64,000 nt of DNA from JAAYJT01 sp037446395 (lineage in GTDB: Bacteria; Bacteroidota; Bacteroidia; Bacteroidales; JAAYJT01): positions 51,079 through 115,078 of the forward strand of contig JBBIIP010000007.1 in NCBI GenBank assembly GCA_037446395.1, read 5' to 3'. Position numbers and translations under genes: made by a program. Under the pieces are notes generated by a model. That model was not told the DNA's origin. It searched no databases and saw only the letters and a program-made list of their open reading frames with translations. Shown piece after piece: positions 1 through 9,516 of this stretch. Each line of letters opens with the position of its first letter. Within the stretch, counting starts at the first letter, position 1.

Positions 1-1
1 A

Positions 2-958
2 TTGCTGATCATAAACGTTCTTTTTGTGGTATACTGGGTCATCAGGCAACGGTGGTTTGTGTTGATATCATTGCTTGCCATCGCTGTTGGATGGAAATAT
101 GTTAATTCTCATGTAAGGCTATACAACTTAAAAGATGTTGATCTGCACAAAAGACACCTGAAGGTTATGTCGTTTAATGCAATGTTTTTTGACCAATATA
201 TGCAGGTTCAACGCGATAACCTTGCTACCATCCGCGAGATTTTTCAAATGATCGAATCGGAATCTCCGGATATATTATGCATTCAGGAATTTTTTACCGA
301 TGATTCTCCAGATTTTCAGATTGAAGATGCCATAGTTTCTAGGCTGAAATACCAGCACTCACACATAAACTATCTGCTCGTAAAAAGAAATGGCAAATCA
401 TATGGAACCGCCATCTTTAGCCGACTTCCTATGATCCGGCGAGATATCATTTCTTTCGGAAACAGTCCCTATTATTCTGGCATCATGTGCGATGTGGTTC
501 ATGATACAGATACTATCAGGGTTTTCAACATTCACTTCGAATCGTTGCGCTTGAGCAACGAAGACCGGATTTTTATAAATGAGCTTTCAACTCAAGACAA
601 TACGCTGGTGTACCAGACTTCACGAAAAATTTTACAGAAACTGAAGCTATCTTACACTAAAAGGGCATTGCAGGCCCGCCAAATCAAAGAGGCTGTCAGA
701 GTATCTCCCTATCCGGTAATTCTTTGTGCTGATATGAATGACACGCCTGCCTCCTATGCATACAACCAGCTAACATCAGGTTTAAAGGATGCTTTTTCTG
801 AGAGCGGATTCGGAATCGGTAAAAGCTACAGGTCATTTTATCTTCCTTTCCGTATAGATTACATTTTTTATTCTCCCCAATTCGAGAGCCGTGATTATAG
901 AACCGTTCAAAAAAAACTTTCCGATCATTATCCCATTGTAACGTGGCTTCAATATTAA
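2..958 (+). CDS. Endonuclease/exonuclease/phosphatase (EEP) family protein, 5' end probably outside window
   Basis: The product resembles the metal-dependent EEP superfamily (DNase I-like nucleases and phosphodiesterases). A hydrophobic N-terminal stretch of about 35 residues (membrane anchor) precedes the EEP domain. Visible EEP motifs are SFNAMFFDQ, then PDILCIQEFF (metal-binding Glu), GTAIFSRLP, NIHFESLR, the CADMNDTP segment (Asp/Asn pair) and the C-terminal SDHYPI (catalytic Asp-His). All core catalytic elements are therefore present. The reading frame is open to the left edge and the first in-frame start is a TTG at base 2, so one or more transmembrane helices are probably missing upstream. 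The substrate cannot be told from sequence. It lies 31 bp upstream of uvrB on the same strand. Confidence 0.85.
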   Translation: MLIINVLFVVYWVIRQRWFVLISLLAIAVGWKYVNSHVRLYNLKDVDLHKRHLKVMSFNAMFFDQYMQVQRDNLATIREIFQMIESESPDILCIQEFFTDDSPDFQIEDAIVSRLKYQHSHINYLLVKRNGKSYGTAIFSRLPMIRRDIISFGNSPYYSGIMCDVVHDTDTIRVFNIHFESLRLSNEDRIFINELSTQDNTLVYQTSRKILQKLKLSYTKRALQARQIKEAVRVSPYPVILCADMNDTPASYAYNQLTSGLKDAFSESGFGIGKSYRSFYLPFRIDYIFYSPQFESRDYRTVQKKLSDHYPIVTWLQY

Positions 959-989
959 CCCTGCAAATCCACACTCTTTTCTAATCAAC

Positions 990-3017
990 ATGGATTATAA
1001 GCTAATTTCGGATTTCACCCCAACAGGCGATCAGCCAGAAGCGATACGTCAGCTGGTTGAAGGCATAGGCAGGGGCGATCCGGCCCAGGTTTTGCTGGGT
1101 GTCACCGGCTCTGGAAAAACCTTCACAATGGCCAATGTAATTCAGCAAGTTAGCAAGCCGGCATTGGTGCTAAGTCATAATAAAACCCTTGCGGCTCAAC
1201 TCTATGGCGAATTCAAGCAATTCTTTCCTGAAAACGCAGTTGAATACTTTGTCTCCTATTACGATTATTACCAACCAGAGGCTTTCATTCCCTCTACAAA
1301 TACATACATCGAAAAAGATCTTTCAATAAACGATGAAATTGAAAAACTGCGTTTGAGTACCACCTCCTCCTTGCTAAGTGGGCGCAGAGATATCATCGTG
1401 GTTAGCTCAGTGTCTTGTTTGTATGGCATTGGAAACCCTGATGATTTTTATAACAATGTATTGAACTTATCCACAGGCGATGTGATAGATCGCAATATAT
1501 TGTTGCACAAGCTAGTAAACAGCCTCTATAGCCGTGCCGGCAGTGATTTCTTACGTGGGCAATTCAGGGTGAAAGGCGATACGGTGGATATCTTCCCGGC
1601 CTATGCAGATCATGCTTATCGAATTTTTTTCTATGGCGACGAGGTAGAATCTATTGAATTGTTTAACCCGGAACATGGGTTCAAGATCGAAACAGTTGGG
1701 AGTATCACCCTATTTCCTGCAAATATTTTTGTGACCTCCCAGGAAAAAATGAAGCAAGCCTTTTTAGAAATACATCGGGACTTGCGAAAACAGGTTGACT
1801 ATCTTCTTGAAAACGGAAAATCGTTGGAGGCAAAGCGGCTCGATGACAGGGTTGGCTACGACCTGGAAATGATGCGTGAACTCGGCTATTGTTCGGGTAT
1901 CGAAAATTATAGCAGGTACTTTGATGGGCGAAAACCGGGCACGAGGCCTTTTTGCTTGCTTGATTATTTTCCTGATGATTTTCTTACCATTATTGACGAA
2001 AGCCATGTAACGCTACCACAAATAAGGGCCATGTATGGAGGCGATCGAAGTCGTAAACAAGTACTTGTGGAATATGGGTTCCGGTTGCCATCGGCCATGG
2101 ATAACCGCCCACTTACTTTCGATGAGTTCGAGCGGATTACCAATCAAACCATCTATGTGAGCGCTACCCCTGCCGACTATGAACTCCAAAAAAGCGAAGG
2201 GGTAGTAGTGGAGCAGCTTATTCGCCCAACGGGCTTACTCGATCCACAAATCGAGGTGAAGCCAAGCCTCAATCAAATAGACGACCTGCTCGAAGAAATA
2301 CGTTTGAGGATAGAGAACAACGAGCGAATTTTGGTCACCACACTGACAAAACGCATGGCCGAAGAATTATCAAAGTATCTCTCGCGGGTGGCTATTAAAT
2401 GTATGTATATTCATAGCGATGTTGACACCCTGGAACGGGTTGAAATTCTTCGTAACCTGCGCTTAGGAATCATTGATGTTTTGGTCGGTGTGAACCTTTT
2501 GCGCGAAGGGTTGGATTTGCCGGAGGTATCGCTGGTGGCCATACTTGATGCCGACAAGGAAGGTTTTTTGCGATCTGAAAGGTCGCTCACACAAACCGCT
2601 GGCCGTGCTGCCCGCAATCTTAACAGCAAGGTCATCATGTATGCCGATAAAATAACAGACTCAATGCAGCGCACAATTAACGAAACCCTTAGACGCAGGG
2701 AAAAGCAATTGCGCTACAATGCAGCAAATAACATTACCCCGATACAGATTGTTAAAAACGTTGAAGCCATCATGGGGCAAACTGCTGTTGCAGGGGCAAG
2801 GAGTAAGCCTGCTTTCTATGCAGAAAATTCTGAGATACAGGTGGCTGCCGATCCTGTTGTTCATTATATGAACCCAGATCAGCTACAAAAGGTTATTGGC
2901 CAATTGCGAAAAAAAATGGAACTGGCCGTTAAAGCACTGGATTTTATTGAAGCTGCCCGCCTCCGGGACGAAATGTTCGGCTACCAGCGCCTGCTTGATG
3001 AGCGTAAGCGCCAATAG
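990..3017 (+). CDS. uvrB: UvrABC excinuclease subunit B
   Basis: This is the helicase-like damage-verification subunit of nucleotide excision repair. It is loaded by UvrA and recruits UvrC for dual incision. The 675 residues match the normal family length. Walker A (GVTGSGKT) is near residue 40, followed by the beta-hairpin region rich in Tyr (YYDYYQPEA). DESHVTLPQ is the DEAD-box-like motif, and helicase motifs V/VI (LREGLDLPE, QTAGRAARN) are intact. A C-terminal UVR motif (about residues 630-670, EAARLRDEM) for UvrC contact is present. It starts 31 bp after the EEP gene, perhaps co-transcribed, and converges with the FKBP gene downstream. Confidence 0.98.
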   Translation: MDYKLISDFTPTGDQPEAIRQLVEGIGRGDPAQVLLGVTGSGKTFTMANVIQQVSKPALVLSHNKTLAAQLYGEFKQFFPENAVEYFVSYYDYYQPEAFIPSTNTYIEKDLSINDEIEKLRLSTTSSLLSGRRDIIVVSSVSCLYGIGNPDDFYNNVLNLSTGDVIDRNILLHKLVNSLYSRAGSDFLRGQFRVKGDTVDIFPAYADHAYRIFFYGDEVESIELFNPEHGFKIETVGSITLFPANIFVTSQEKMKQAFLEIHRDLRKQVDYLLENGKSLEAKRLDDRVGYDLEMMRELGYCSGIENYSRYFDGRKPGTRPFCLLDYFPDDFLTIIDESHVTLPQIRAMYGGDRSRKQVLVEYGFRLPSAMDNRPLTFDEFERITNQTIYVSATPADYELQKSEGVVVEQLIRPTGLLDPQIEVKPSLNQIDDLLEEIRLRIENNERILVTTLTKRMAEELSKYLSRVAIKCMYIHSDVDTLERVEILRNLRLGIIDVLVGVNLLREGLDLPEVSLVAILDADKEGFLRSERSLTQTAGRAARNLNSKVIMYADKITDSMQRTINETLRRREKQLRYNAANNITPIQIVKNVEAIMGQTAVAGARSKPAFYAENSEIQVAADPVVHYMNPDQLQKVIGQLRKKMELAVKALDFIEAARLRDEMFGYQRLLDERKRQ

Positions 3018-3045
3018 CCAAACTTTACAAGAACCTAAGAAAATA

Positions 3046-4374
3046 TTATTCTGCACCCAGTAATTCTACCTCAAAGACCAAGGTAGAATAAGCCGGAATG
3101 CTCTCACCCATTGCTCGGCTTCCATAGGCCAATGCATATGGCACAATTAACAAGGCTTTACTGCCAATATTCATCAGAGCAACACCTTCGTCCCAACCGG
3201 CTATCACCTGGCCTTGTCCAAGCGTAAATTCAAACGGAGTGCCACGATCAACTGATGAATCGAATTTTGTGCCATTGAGCAATGTGCCTGTATAATGAAC
3301 TTTGACTTTCATGCCGGTAAGTGGCTTTGCACCGCTTCCTTTTACTTTTTCGATAAAATATAAACCACTGGCGGTAGGAGTTGCCTGAATGTTATTTTTC
3401 TTAAAATAATCGGAAATATTTTTAGCCTCACCTGTTTTGGCTTCTTCTTCTGCTTGCTTGGCTTGCTGTTCCTTAAGTAATTCTTGCCGTTCAAATTCTT
3501 CTTTCGAAACCAGATCGGCAAGTTCGACTTTGTAGATGATTGTTGAGTAAGGGGGCACAAATTCTCCACGGCCTTCTTCGCCGAAAGCAAGTGATGATGG
3601 AACAAGGATCGTGGCTTTTTCACCTTTGCGCATCATGGCCAGGCCTTCAGTTAGACCGGCATTATCAAATTCTTTCCCAACTTCAATAGTAAAAGGCTCT
3701 CCACGTTCATAGGATGAAAAAAGTTGCTTTCCATCAATGAGTGAAATGACGAAGTGGGCTTTTGCGCGATCTCCAGGGTTGGCTTTGCGTCCCGAACCTG
3801 CAACCTGCGGAATAAAATATAATCCTGAAGGAAGTGGTTTAACGGTAATTTTATTTTCTTTCAGGTAGTTTTCCAACAAGATAGGCTCATTCAGCTTAGC
3901 TGCTTCATTATCGGCTTTCTTTTTGTTTTCTATTTCTTCCATCGAAAGTATTTCCAATATTTTAACATCAAAATACATATTACTACCTGGTTTAATATAC
4001 TCCGGAAGCTGACCCATTCGCAGCGTGCGAAGGAAGAATGAATCAGCCTTCACAATCAGGGTGGCGCTATCTCCAACTTTGAGTAAAGCAAGGCCCTCAT
4101 AGATATCGCCTTTGTGATCTGATTCAAGCAAGGGCAGTTTTGCCGGCTGGCCAGTATTTGCAGTACTGAATAAAATGCTGTCTTCGGTTCTATAGGTCAT
4201 TTCCAGCGTCATCATATCGTTGATTTGTGCAGATTTGCCATCCTTATTCTCGATATGAAGTTTGTAATACAAGCCGGAGTCGGTTTTCTTAAAACCTGGG
4301 TGTTCCCTTCCGCACGCCCCCAAAAAAATAAACAATCCAGCAAATGTGCCGGCAACCAAGAGTTTTGAATTCAT
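3046..4374 (-). CDS. FKBP-type peptidyl-prolyl isomerase lipoprotein with three tandem FKBP domains
   Basis: This 442-residue lipoprotein has a signal peptide ending in a lipobox (LGAC, Cys21), so it should be anchored in the envelope. Three FKBP-like units follow, at about residues 30-145, 185-290 and 335-442. Only the third keeps the FKBP12-type active site: VHYTG, KFDSS (Phe-Asp pair), QVIAGWDEG (Val-Ile...Trp) and the AYG and FEVEL strands. In unit 2 the Trp is Leu and the Phe-Asp pair is lost. Unit 1 is more divergent still. A charged, Glu/Lys/Gln-rich linker separates units 2 and 3. The likely role is folding or chaperoning of periplasmic and outer-membrane proteins. A -7 element lies about 100 bp upstream. 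Confidence 0.93.
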   Translation of the reverse strand: MNSKLLVAGTFAGLFIFLGACGREHPGFKKTDSGLYYKLHIENKDGKSAQINDMMTLEMTYRTEDSILFSTANTGQPAKLPLLESDHKGDIYEGLALLKVGDSATLIVKADSFFLRTLRMGQLPEYIKPGSNMYFDVKILEILSMEEIENKKKADNEAAKLNEPILLENYLKENKITVKPLPSGLYFIPQVAGSGRKANPGDRAKAHFVISLIDGKQLFSSYERGEPFTIEVGKEFDNAGLTEGLAMMRKGEKATILVPSSLAFGEEGRGEFVPPYSTIIYKVELADLVSKEEFERQELLKEQQAKQAEEEAKTGEAKNISDYFKKNNIQATPTASGLYFIEKVKGSGAKPLTGMKVKVHYTGTLLNGTKFDSSVDRGTPFEFTLGQGQVIAGWDEGVALMNIGSKALLIVPYALAYGSRAMGESIPAYSTLVFEVELLGAE

Positions 4375-4471
4375 AAAATTTTAGTTAATTGATTTTGAAC
4401 TACTAATTGATTTAAGTTGTGTTGTTTCAACCGATGAAAAGCTGAAACAAGTGACTTTTTAATTTTAGTCG

Positions 4472-4479
4472 CAAAAGTA
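4472..4479 (-). promoter_or_regulatory. Bacteroidota-type -7 element for the FKBP lipoprotein gene
   Basis: On the minus strand the bases read TACTTTTG, a full match to TAnnTTTG. The element lies about 100 bp upstream of the FKBP start codon. No good -33 TTTG was identified, so this is a partial promoter call. Confidence 0.5.
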
Positions 4480-4535
4480 AGAATTCTAGCCCGAATAATT
4501 CATCATGCTATGTCTCAAATCTGCAAAATAATGGA

Positions 4536-5588
4536 TTACCGCATCTGATTTGGTAAGGAATCAGCTATAAAATGTAGCTGTTCCCTATACTCATGCAACT
4601 TGGAAATAAAGTCATTTAGAGTTTCATCGAGTGGTTTAAAGGAGTCTGCACCTGCAGCGTTTTTATGTCCGCCTCCACCATAATGTTTATGCGCAAAATC
4701 GTTGACCCGAAAATCGCCTTTTGAGCGGAATGATATTCGAATCATATGGTCTTTTTCGCTGAACAGAATGGCAAATATAATTCCTTCGATACTGAGTGCA
4801 TAATTAACGATTCCTTCTGTGTCGCCAGGTTTGAAGTTAAATGACTGAAGTTCGTGATTTGAAAGAGCGATGTAGGCAGTGCGAAATTCTTTCAGCACGA
4901 CAAGCTTTTCGCTCAGGCAATATCCAAGAAGACGCAACCTGTCTTCGCTGAAAGTATCATAAACCCGCTGATGGATTAACTCGGCATCAATTCCTTTTTC
5001 GAGTAACAATGCCACGATACGAAAGGTAGATGGGTAATTGCATGAATAGCTGAATGAACCTGTATCAGTCATGATGCCAGTGAAAATGCATGTTGCAGTA
5101 TCTTTATCAATCCGGGATTCTTCCTCCAGGCCTTGAATTAACTCATAAACCAGTTCACTTGTGGAAGAAACATTAATTCGGGATATCTTGTGCTTGAATG
5201 AATTCTCCGGGTTTGGATGATGATCAATCAAAATGCGTGGTGCAACTGCCTTGCGAAGGTCTGGTTCAAAATCCTTGACGCGAGAAAGGGCATTAAAATC
5301 GAGACAAAATATCAGGTCAGCAGTTTTTATGATTTTCCTTGCTTTTGCCGGGTGAAATTCATAGACTATTATCTTTTCTGTCCCAGGAAGAAATGACAAA
5401 AAATCTGGAAATGTGTTCGGAATCAGTATTTCTGATTTTTTGCCAATGCCTGCAAAGAAATGCATGAGTGCCAGAGACGCACCTATGCTATCACCGTCGG
5501 GGTTAAAGTGGGAAACGATTAAAATATTTTTTGCCCTATCAATCAGTTCCTTAATCTCTTTCAATTCGCTGTTTGTCAATTTCGTCAT
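4536..5588 (-). CDS. nrnA: DHH-family phosphoesterase, NrnA-like oligoribonuclease / pAp phosphatase
   Basis: Members of this family degrade short oligoribonucleotides (nanoRNA) and dephosphorylate 3'-phosphoadenosine 5'-phosphate. The 350 residues contain the DHH motifs in order: SHFNPDGDSIG near residue 30, FCLDFN (Asp), IDHHPNP (the DHH signature) and a Mn-site Asp in TDTGSFSY. The C-terminal DHHA1 domain carries GGGGHKNAAGA, the substrate-binding glycine-rich loop. All expected metal ligands are visible. It is a stand-alone gene, divergent from ndk. The specific symbol rests on family resemblance, since c-di-nucleotide phosphodiesterases of the same fold cannot be fully excluded. Confidence 0.92.
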   Translation of the reverse strand: MTKLTNSELKEIKELIDRAKNILIVSHFNPDGDSIGASLALMHFFAGIGKKSEILIPNTFPDFLSFLPGTEKIIVYEFHPAKARKIIKTADLIFCLDFNALSRVKDFEPDLRKAVAPRILIDHHPNPENSFKHKISRINVSSTSELVYELIQGLEEESRIDKDTATCIFTGIMTDTGSFSYSCNYPSTFRIVALLLEKGIDAELIHQRVYDTFSEDRLRLLGYCLSEKLVVLKEFRTAYIALSNHELQSFNFKPGDTEGIVNYALSIEGIIFAILFSEKDHMIRISFRSKGDFRVNDFAHKHYGGGGHKNAAGADSFKPLDETLNDFISKLHEYREQLHFIADSLPNQMR

Positions 5589-5699
5589 GTATTGAAGACC
5601 TTTTATGAATTATAACTGCATTCCTTGTATTGATTATTTTTCAGGTTATGATCAGGAATCTTGCAATAGGCATGTCAAAGATGCGAAAATTTTTACAAT

Positions 5700-5731
5700 G
5701 TTGCCGATTTGCTTCAACTTTCCTAATTTTG
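5700..5731 (+). promoter_or_regulatory. Predicted promoter of ndk
   Basis: TAATTTTG (5724-5731) matches the Bacteroidota -7 consensus TAnnTTTG. A TTG at 5701-5703 sits 20 bp upstream, at the spacing of a -33 element. The ndk start codon follows 35 bp downstream. Confidence 0.55.
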
Positions 5732-5766
5732 CCGCTTCAAATTAAGTATCCTAATACCAGAAAATA

Positions 5767-6186
5767 ATGGCCGGAACACACACCTTAACAATCATCAAAC
5801 CCTTAGCAGTTAAAGAAAATAATGCTGGAAACATCTTAGCAATGATTCTAAAAAACGATTTTAAGATAGCTGCAATGAAGCAGCTGGTTCTCAGCCAGAA
5901 AATGGCAGGTGAGTTTTATGCCGTTCATAAAGAAAGACCGTTTTATCAGAGTTTGATCAATTCAATGATAGCCGGCCCGGTGGTTGTCGCCATACTTGAG
6001 AAGGAAAATGCAGTTGAGGATTACCGCAGGCTGATGGGTGCCACAGACCCGGCCAAGGCATCCGATGGAACAATTCGTAAATTGTATGGAGTTGCGATTC
6101 AGGAAAACGCAGTGCATGGCTCAGACAGCGATGAAAACGCAATCATTGAAAGCAATTTTTTCTTTTCCCAGATCGAGAGATTTTAA
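5767..6186 (+). CDS. ndk: Nucleoside diphosphate kinase
   Basis: This enzyme transfers the gamma phosphate of NTPs to NDPs through a phosphohistidine, balancing nucleotide pools in the cytoplasm. At 139 residues it is of normal length. The active-site His lies in the ENAVHGSDS motif near residue 118. The nucleotide-binding Lys (TIIKP), Tyr (EFYAVHKERPFY), LMGATDPAKA and the GTIR arginine are all present. Its stop codon lies 2 bp from the stop of the convergent XRE regulator, with no terminator between them. Confidence 0.97.
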   Translation: MAGTHTLTIIKPLAVKENNAGNILAMILKNDFKIAAMKQLVLSQKMAGEFYAVHKERPFYQSLINSMIAGPVVVAILEKENAVEDYRRLMGATDPAKASDGTIRKLYGVAIQENAVHGSDSDENAIIESNFFFSQIERF

Positions 6187-6187
6187 A

Positions 6188-6715
6188 TCATTCCCTGATT
6201 TTATTGCTTGGTTTTAGCAGTTCGAATGTGTTGTCGGAATAGATCATAATAATGGTCTGAACCTCATTTTTCGTATTTAACCGTATATTTTTCTGCTCTT
6301 CGGCTGAGGCTGTAGAACCAGGAAAAGATTTGTGAGTGTGATCAAGCTGCTCCAACCCCGTTTTTGGCCCTAATGACTCATGAGTGCTTTTTCCCAAGGT
6401 GTTCATCGCGCGGTGAACTTCTTCAGGAAACAAGGTTGGTTGATTTTTTTTTCTTTCCTCCGGGGCTTTTACTATCGTTTCATCTATTATCACATTTTCT
6501 ATTGGACTGCGATAGAAATCTCCCTTTCCTGTTAGCAGCCAATCTGGATTGATTTGCGGAAACCTTAGCAGAATTTTTCTTACAACGTCCAGGCTTGGTT
6601 TATTTCTTCCTGTAATCAAATGTGATATGATTGCCCGCGCAACACCAATTTCATCAGCAAATTGCGAAGAACTAAGGTTCATTTTCTCAATAATAAGTTC
6701 AATTCGGTTATTCAT
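6188..6715 (-). CDS. XRE-family helix-turn-helix transcriptional regulator
   Basis: This 175-residue protein has an N-terminal XRE/Cro helix-turn-helix at about residues 1-65 (SSSQFADEIGVARAIISHLI followed by GRNKPSLDVVRKIL). The INPDWLLTGKGDFY tail is common in Bacteroidota XRE proteins. The rest is low-complexity and polar, with no recognised sensor or peptidase domain. The C-terminus (about residues 140-170) could be a short beta segment. Target genes are unknown. It converges with ndk and faces a 1-kb AT-rich gap upstream, which may hold its operators. Confidence 0.88.
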   Translation of the reverse strand: MNNRIELIIEKMNLSSSQFADEIGVARAIISHLITGRNKPSLDVVRKILLRFPQINPDWLLTGKGDFYRSPIENVIIDETIVKAPEERKKNQPTLFPEEVHRAMNTLGKSTHESLGPKTGLEQLDHTHKSFPGSTASAEEQKNIRLNTKNEVQTIIMIYSDNTFELLKPSNKIRE

Positions 6716-7711
6716 TTTGTATCCTGATTACTAACGATGTTACAAAAATAGTATATATTCAATTCGTTTCGATCTTTAAAAATAAATATTTGTTAATTGT
6801 TAATATTGCTTGTTAATTCTTCAATATACTGTTTATAAAGTTGATATAATCATTTGTTATGCAATATTTTAGAGAGCTCAATTCGTTGTAGGTTTTTCTC
6901 CTTTAAAAATATTACTATTCTTAAAACTTATAGTTACGATGAATTTATGTATATTGCTGACTATCAATATTATTAAGAATTTATAATTATTTATATTTAA
7001 GTAACACTCTAATATATTAACAATTGGTAAATTTTAAATGTTTGTTTTACAGACAAATAACATATTTTAAATGTTCAAATTAACAAATGTTATTGTGTTT
7101 CTACATTTGTTTATTATAATTTATTACATTTATATATTTTACATTACACTTTTGTAACCAATTCATAACTTTTTCACATACAGGTCATTTCTACTAAAAA
7201 TAACTTGTTGCATAATATTAGGCTTTCTTATTACTAAAAGACTTAATTACATGAGCTTATAAAGATTATATGAATCTTTGATTAACTTGTATTTTTAATA
7301 ATTACCCACGTTTCTATATTCCTACCTAATTTATTCGCATCAGAAAGCAATATGCAATTGATGAAAAAGTGGATTGGATTGGTTTAGTAACCGAAAATGA
7401 CGCTGAACTCAAATTATTAGAGAAATAGTTTTTCCAATTGCTGGGCAACTTGCTTGAGATAAATCTACCAGATGGTGATAAAGTTTTCTATAAACCAAAA
7501 CTTATCCTGTATACTATTAAATGTCATCATCCTCCCCCGCTTTCAGTTAATCTAACTTTCCCCTGAAGAGGTGTGAGCATCTGGAACCAGATGGATCATG
7601 CAGAAACCTTTAATTGAATGGATGCACTTGGTTATTTCAAGTAGGATGGTCTTGCAATACAAAAATGGGTACTTAGAAGGAGGCCGAGATTCATGAATTT
7701 TTTTAAAAAGA
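6716..7711. other. AT-rich intergenic region of about 1 kb with a -7 element and possible decayed coding remnant
   Basis: No intact gene is supported in this stretch. Bases 6740-7330 are extremely AT-rich, with many short TTTAAAT/TTGTTAAT-like words. At 6743-6750 the minus strand reads TATTTTTG, a full -7 element pointing at the XRE regulator. At 7330-7428 a short + frame without a start codon ends in ENDAELKLLEK and stop. Just after it, another frame reads LEINLPDGDKVFYKP. These look protein-like and may be pieces of a decayed gene, but no family is recognised. Nothing resembling a transposase or tRNA was seen. Confidence 0.45.
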
Positions 7712-9400
7712 TTACATCTTCAAAAGCTTTCTGCTTTCTACTCCTTTGTCCGTTGTAATGCGAATCAGATATAAACCAGCTCTTAAGTGACTCAATTGCT
7801 CAATTTTGAAGTATGCACAATGGCTAGTTATGTCCCTTTCCAGTAAAGTCTTTCCTGAAGCGTCAGTAAAACTAATTTTCATCAGGGAATTTCTTCCACT
7901 TGTATTGCCAATCCATAAAAACTCACTGAAGGGATTCGGAAAAATTGCAAGAGAATTCGTTTCATTGGGTTTTTCATCCACTTTTAAGATGAGATTGGCG
8001 ATATTGAAATTCGGTATTCCATAGCCAAGGAGGCTATCAGGATTATTAAACCTGGAGCAACTTTGCTTGATGGATTGCGCAACCTGCATATTCGTTTTTT
8101 CGCGGTTGCTTTGCCATAAACATGCAGCCATGCCTGCAATTATCGGAGACGAGAAGGAGGTACCATTCCCGGCTACAACAACACCTGAAGAATTCGATAT
8201 GGCTGTACCCGAGCCCCTGGCGCAAACATCTGGTTTAACCCTGCCATCTGCAGAGGGTCCTTTTGAACTGAATGCAACATAATTTCCTGCACCATCCACT
8301 GCACCTATGGCAAGAACACTGTCTCCGTCGGCGGGAGCACCAATATATAACCAGGATGGGTCGGTTCCGCTGTTTCCTGCACTATTAACCACCAGTATTC
8401 CTTTGCTTGCAGCCTTGTCAGCGCCTCTGGTGACCGGTGTTGAGTTTCCGTTCATCTGCATATACGTATGGTTTTGCAGTGGGTTGTCAAAGGTCGTGTA
8501 TCCCAAGGAAGAGTTTATTACCCACGCCCCTACACTATCCGCAAATTCGGCTCCTGCAACCCAAAAATATTCTTCCATTAAATATTCGGTCGGGGCGTCT
8601 TCGGTCCTTAGCAGCCAGTAATTTGCTTTGGGCGCAGTGCCAACCATTTGCCCGCTCCAATTGGCAGCCATTATAGACAAAACATTCGTGCCATGCGGAT
8701 GTATCGAGGGATTATAGACATTATTGCCTGGCTGTACGAAATCGCGAGTGCCTAAAATTCGGTTTTCCAACCGAAGACTATCGAACAATGGGATTGTGTT
8801 CACGTTTCGGAAACCTGCATCCAATACCGCGATTACCATTCCTTCTCCTCTGAATCCTTGATTGTGAAGCGATTGTCCCGAAATCATATTGATTTGGTTG
8901 AAGGCGTTTCCATAATTATAATAATCGCTGGCAATTGATTTTGGTTCGTTTTGATATGGGATGGGAATTGCATTTTGTTCGTCAAAATGAAATTTCTTAT
9001 TTGCAAAGTGGCCTAACTTGTTGTTTGATTTAGAATCCATTGAAGTGATTGATAATACAAAAGGCATAGCCGCAATTGACTGAACAACCGTTGCATTGTT
9101 TATCCAAACGGTCGCAAGGTTAAACCAGCGGCTAACAGCGGCCACCTGAGCTCCTGCCTGCCTGATTGCCTGCAGATAGGAAGGTGTAACCGGAAGGTCA
9201 GAAAAATCAATTGGAATATTCTGTTTCGTACGACGTGCTAACCCAGCCTGACTCACAAACTGCGAAGGATTATTGAGTGAGTAGGGCGAATTGTTTTTGT
9301 TTGCAAATCTCACAATATATGCAGTCCCGGGTTGTTGTGTATATACCTCCAAAGCAAGCAAAACCAATACGCCAGTAAATAGTTTAAGATAGTGCTTCAT
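7712..9400 (-). CDS. Secreted subtilisin-like (S8) serine peptidase with type IX secretion sorting domain
   Basis: This 562-residue exported peptidase has a signal peptide (about residues 1-22) and an inhibitor-like propeptide (about 25-125). The S8 catalytic domain follows, with Asp194 (AVLDAG), His236 (HPHGTNV), the oxyanion Asn in NSAGNSG and nucleophile Ser415 (GTSFSSP). The last ~75 residues begin with an FPNP motif and have the beta-strand pattern of a Por/T9SS type A C-terminal sorting domain, ending in SRKLLKM. The protein should therefore be carried to the cell surface or medium by the type IX system. Physiological substrates are unknown. The gene is monocistronic and divergent from trmD. 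Confidence 0.95.
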   Translation of the reverse strand: MKHYLKLFTGVLVLLALEVYTQQPGTAYIVRFANKNNSPYSLNNPSQFVSQAGLARRTKQNIPIDFSDLPVTPSYLQAIRQAGAQVAAVSRWFNLATVWINNATVVQSIAAMPFVLSITSMDSKSNNKLGHFANKKFHFDEQNAIPIPYQNEPKSIASDYYNYGNAFNQINMISGQSLHNQGFRGEGMVIAVLDAGFRNVNTIPLFDSLRLENRILGTRDFVQPGNNVYNPSIHPHGTNVLSIMAANWSGQMVGTAPKANYWLLRTEDAPTEYLMEEYFWVAGAEFADSVGAWVINSSLGYTTFDNPLQNHTYMQMNGNSTPVTRGADKAASKGILVVNSAGNSGTDPSWLYIGAPADGDSVLAIGAVDGAGNYVAFSSKGPSADGRVKPDVCARGSGTAISNSSGVVVAGNGTSFSSPIIAGMAACLWQSNREKTNMQVAQSIKQSCSRFNNPDSLLGYGIPNFNIANLILKVDEKPNETNSLAIFPNPFSEFLWIGNTSGRNSLMKISFTDASGKTLLERDITSHCAYFKIEQLSHLRAGLYLIRITTDKGVESRKLLKM

Positions 9401-9439
9401 TTCTGTTTCCTATGTTCATTTCACCAAATCTCTTTCCAG

Positions 9440-9447
9440 CAAAGATA
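9440..9447 (-). promoter_or_regulatory. -7 element for the subtilase gene
   Basis: The minus strand reads TATCTTTG, matching TAnnTTTG, 40 bp upstream of the subtilase start codon. No convincing -33 element is visible. Confidence 0.45.
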
Positions 9448-9486
9448 ATTCAAATTCATAGTTTTCCATTGATAGATAATTAACCA

Positions 9487-9494
9487 TATTTTTG
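9487..9494 (+). promoter_or_regulatory. -7 element for trmD
   Basis: TATTTTTG is a full match to TAnnTTTG, ending 22 bp before the trmD start codon. The upstream TTG at 9469-9471 is closer than the usual -33 spacing. Confidence 0.45.
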
Positions 9495-9516
9495 CTTAGT
9501 ATTTAGTAACTGCAAA

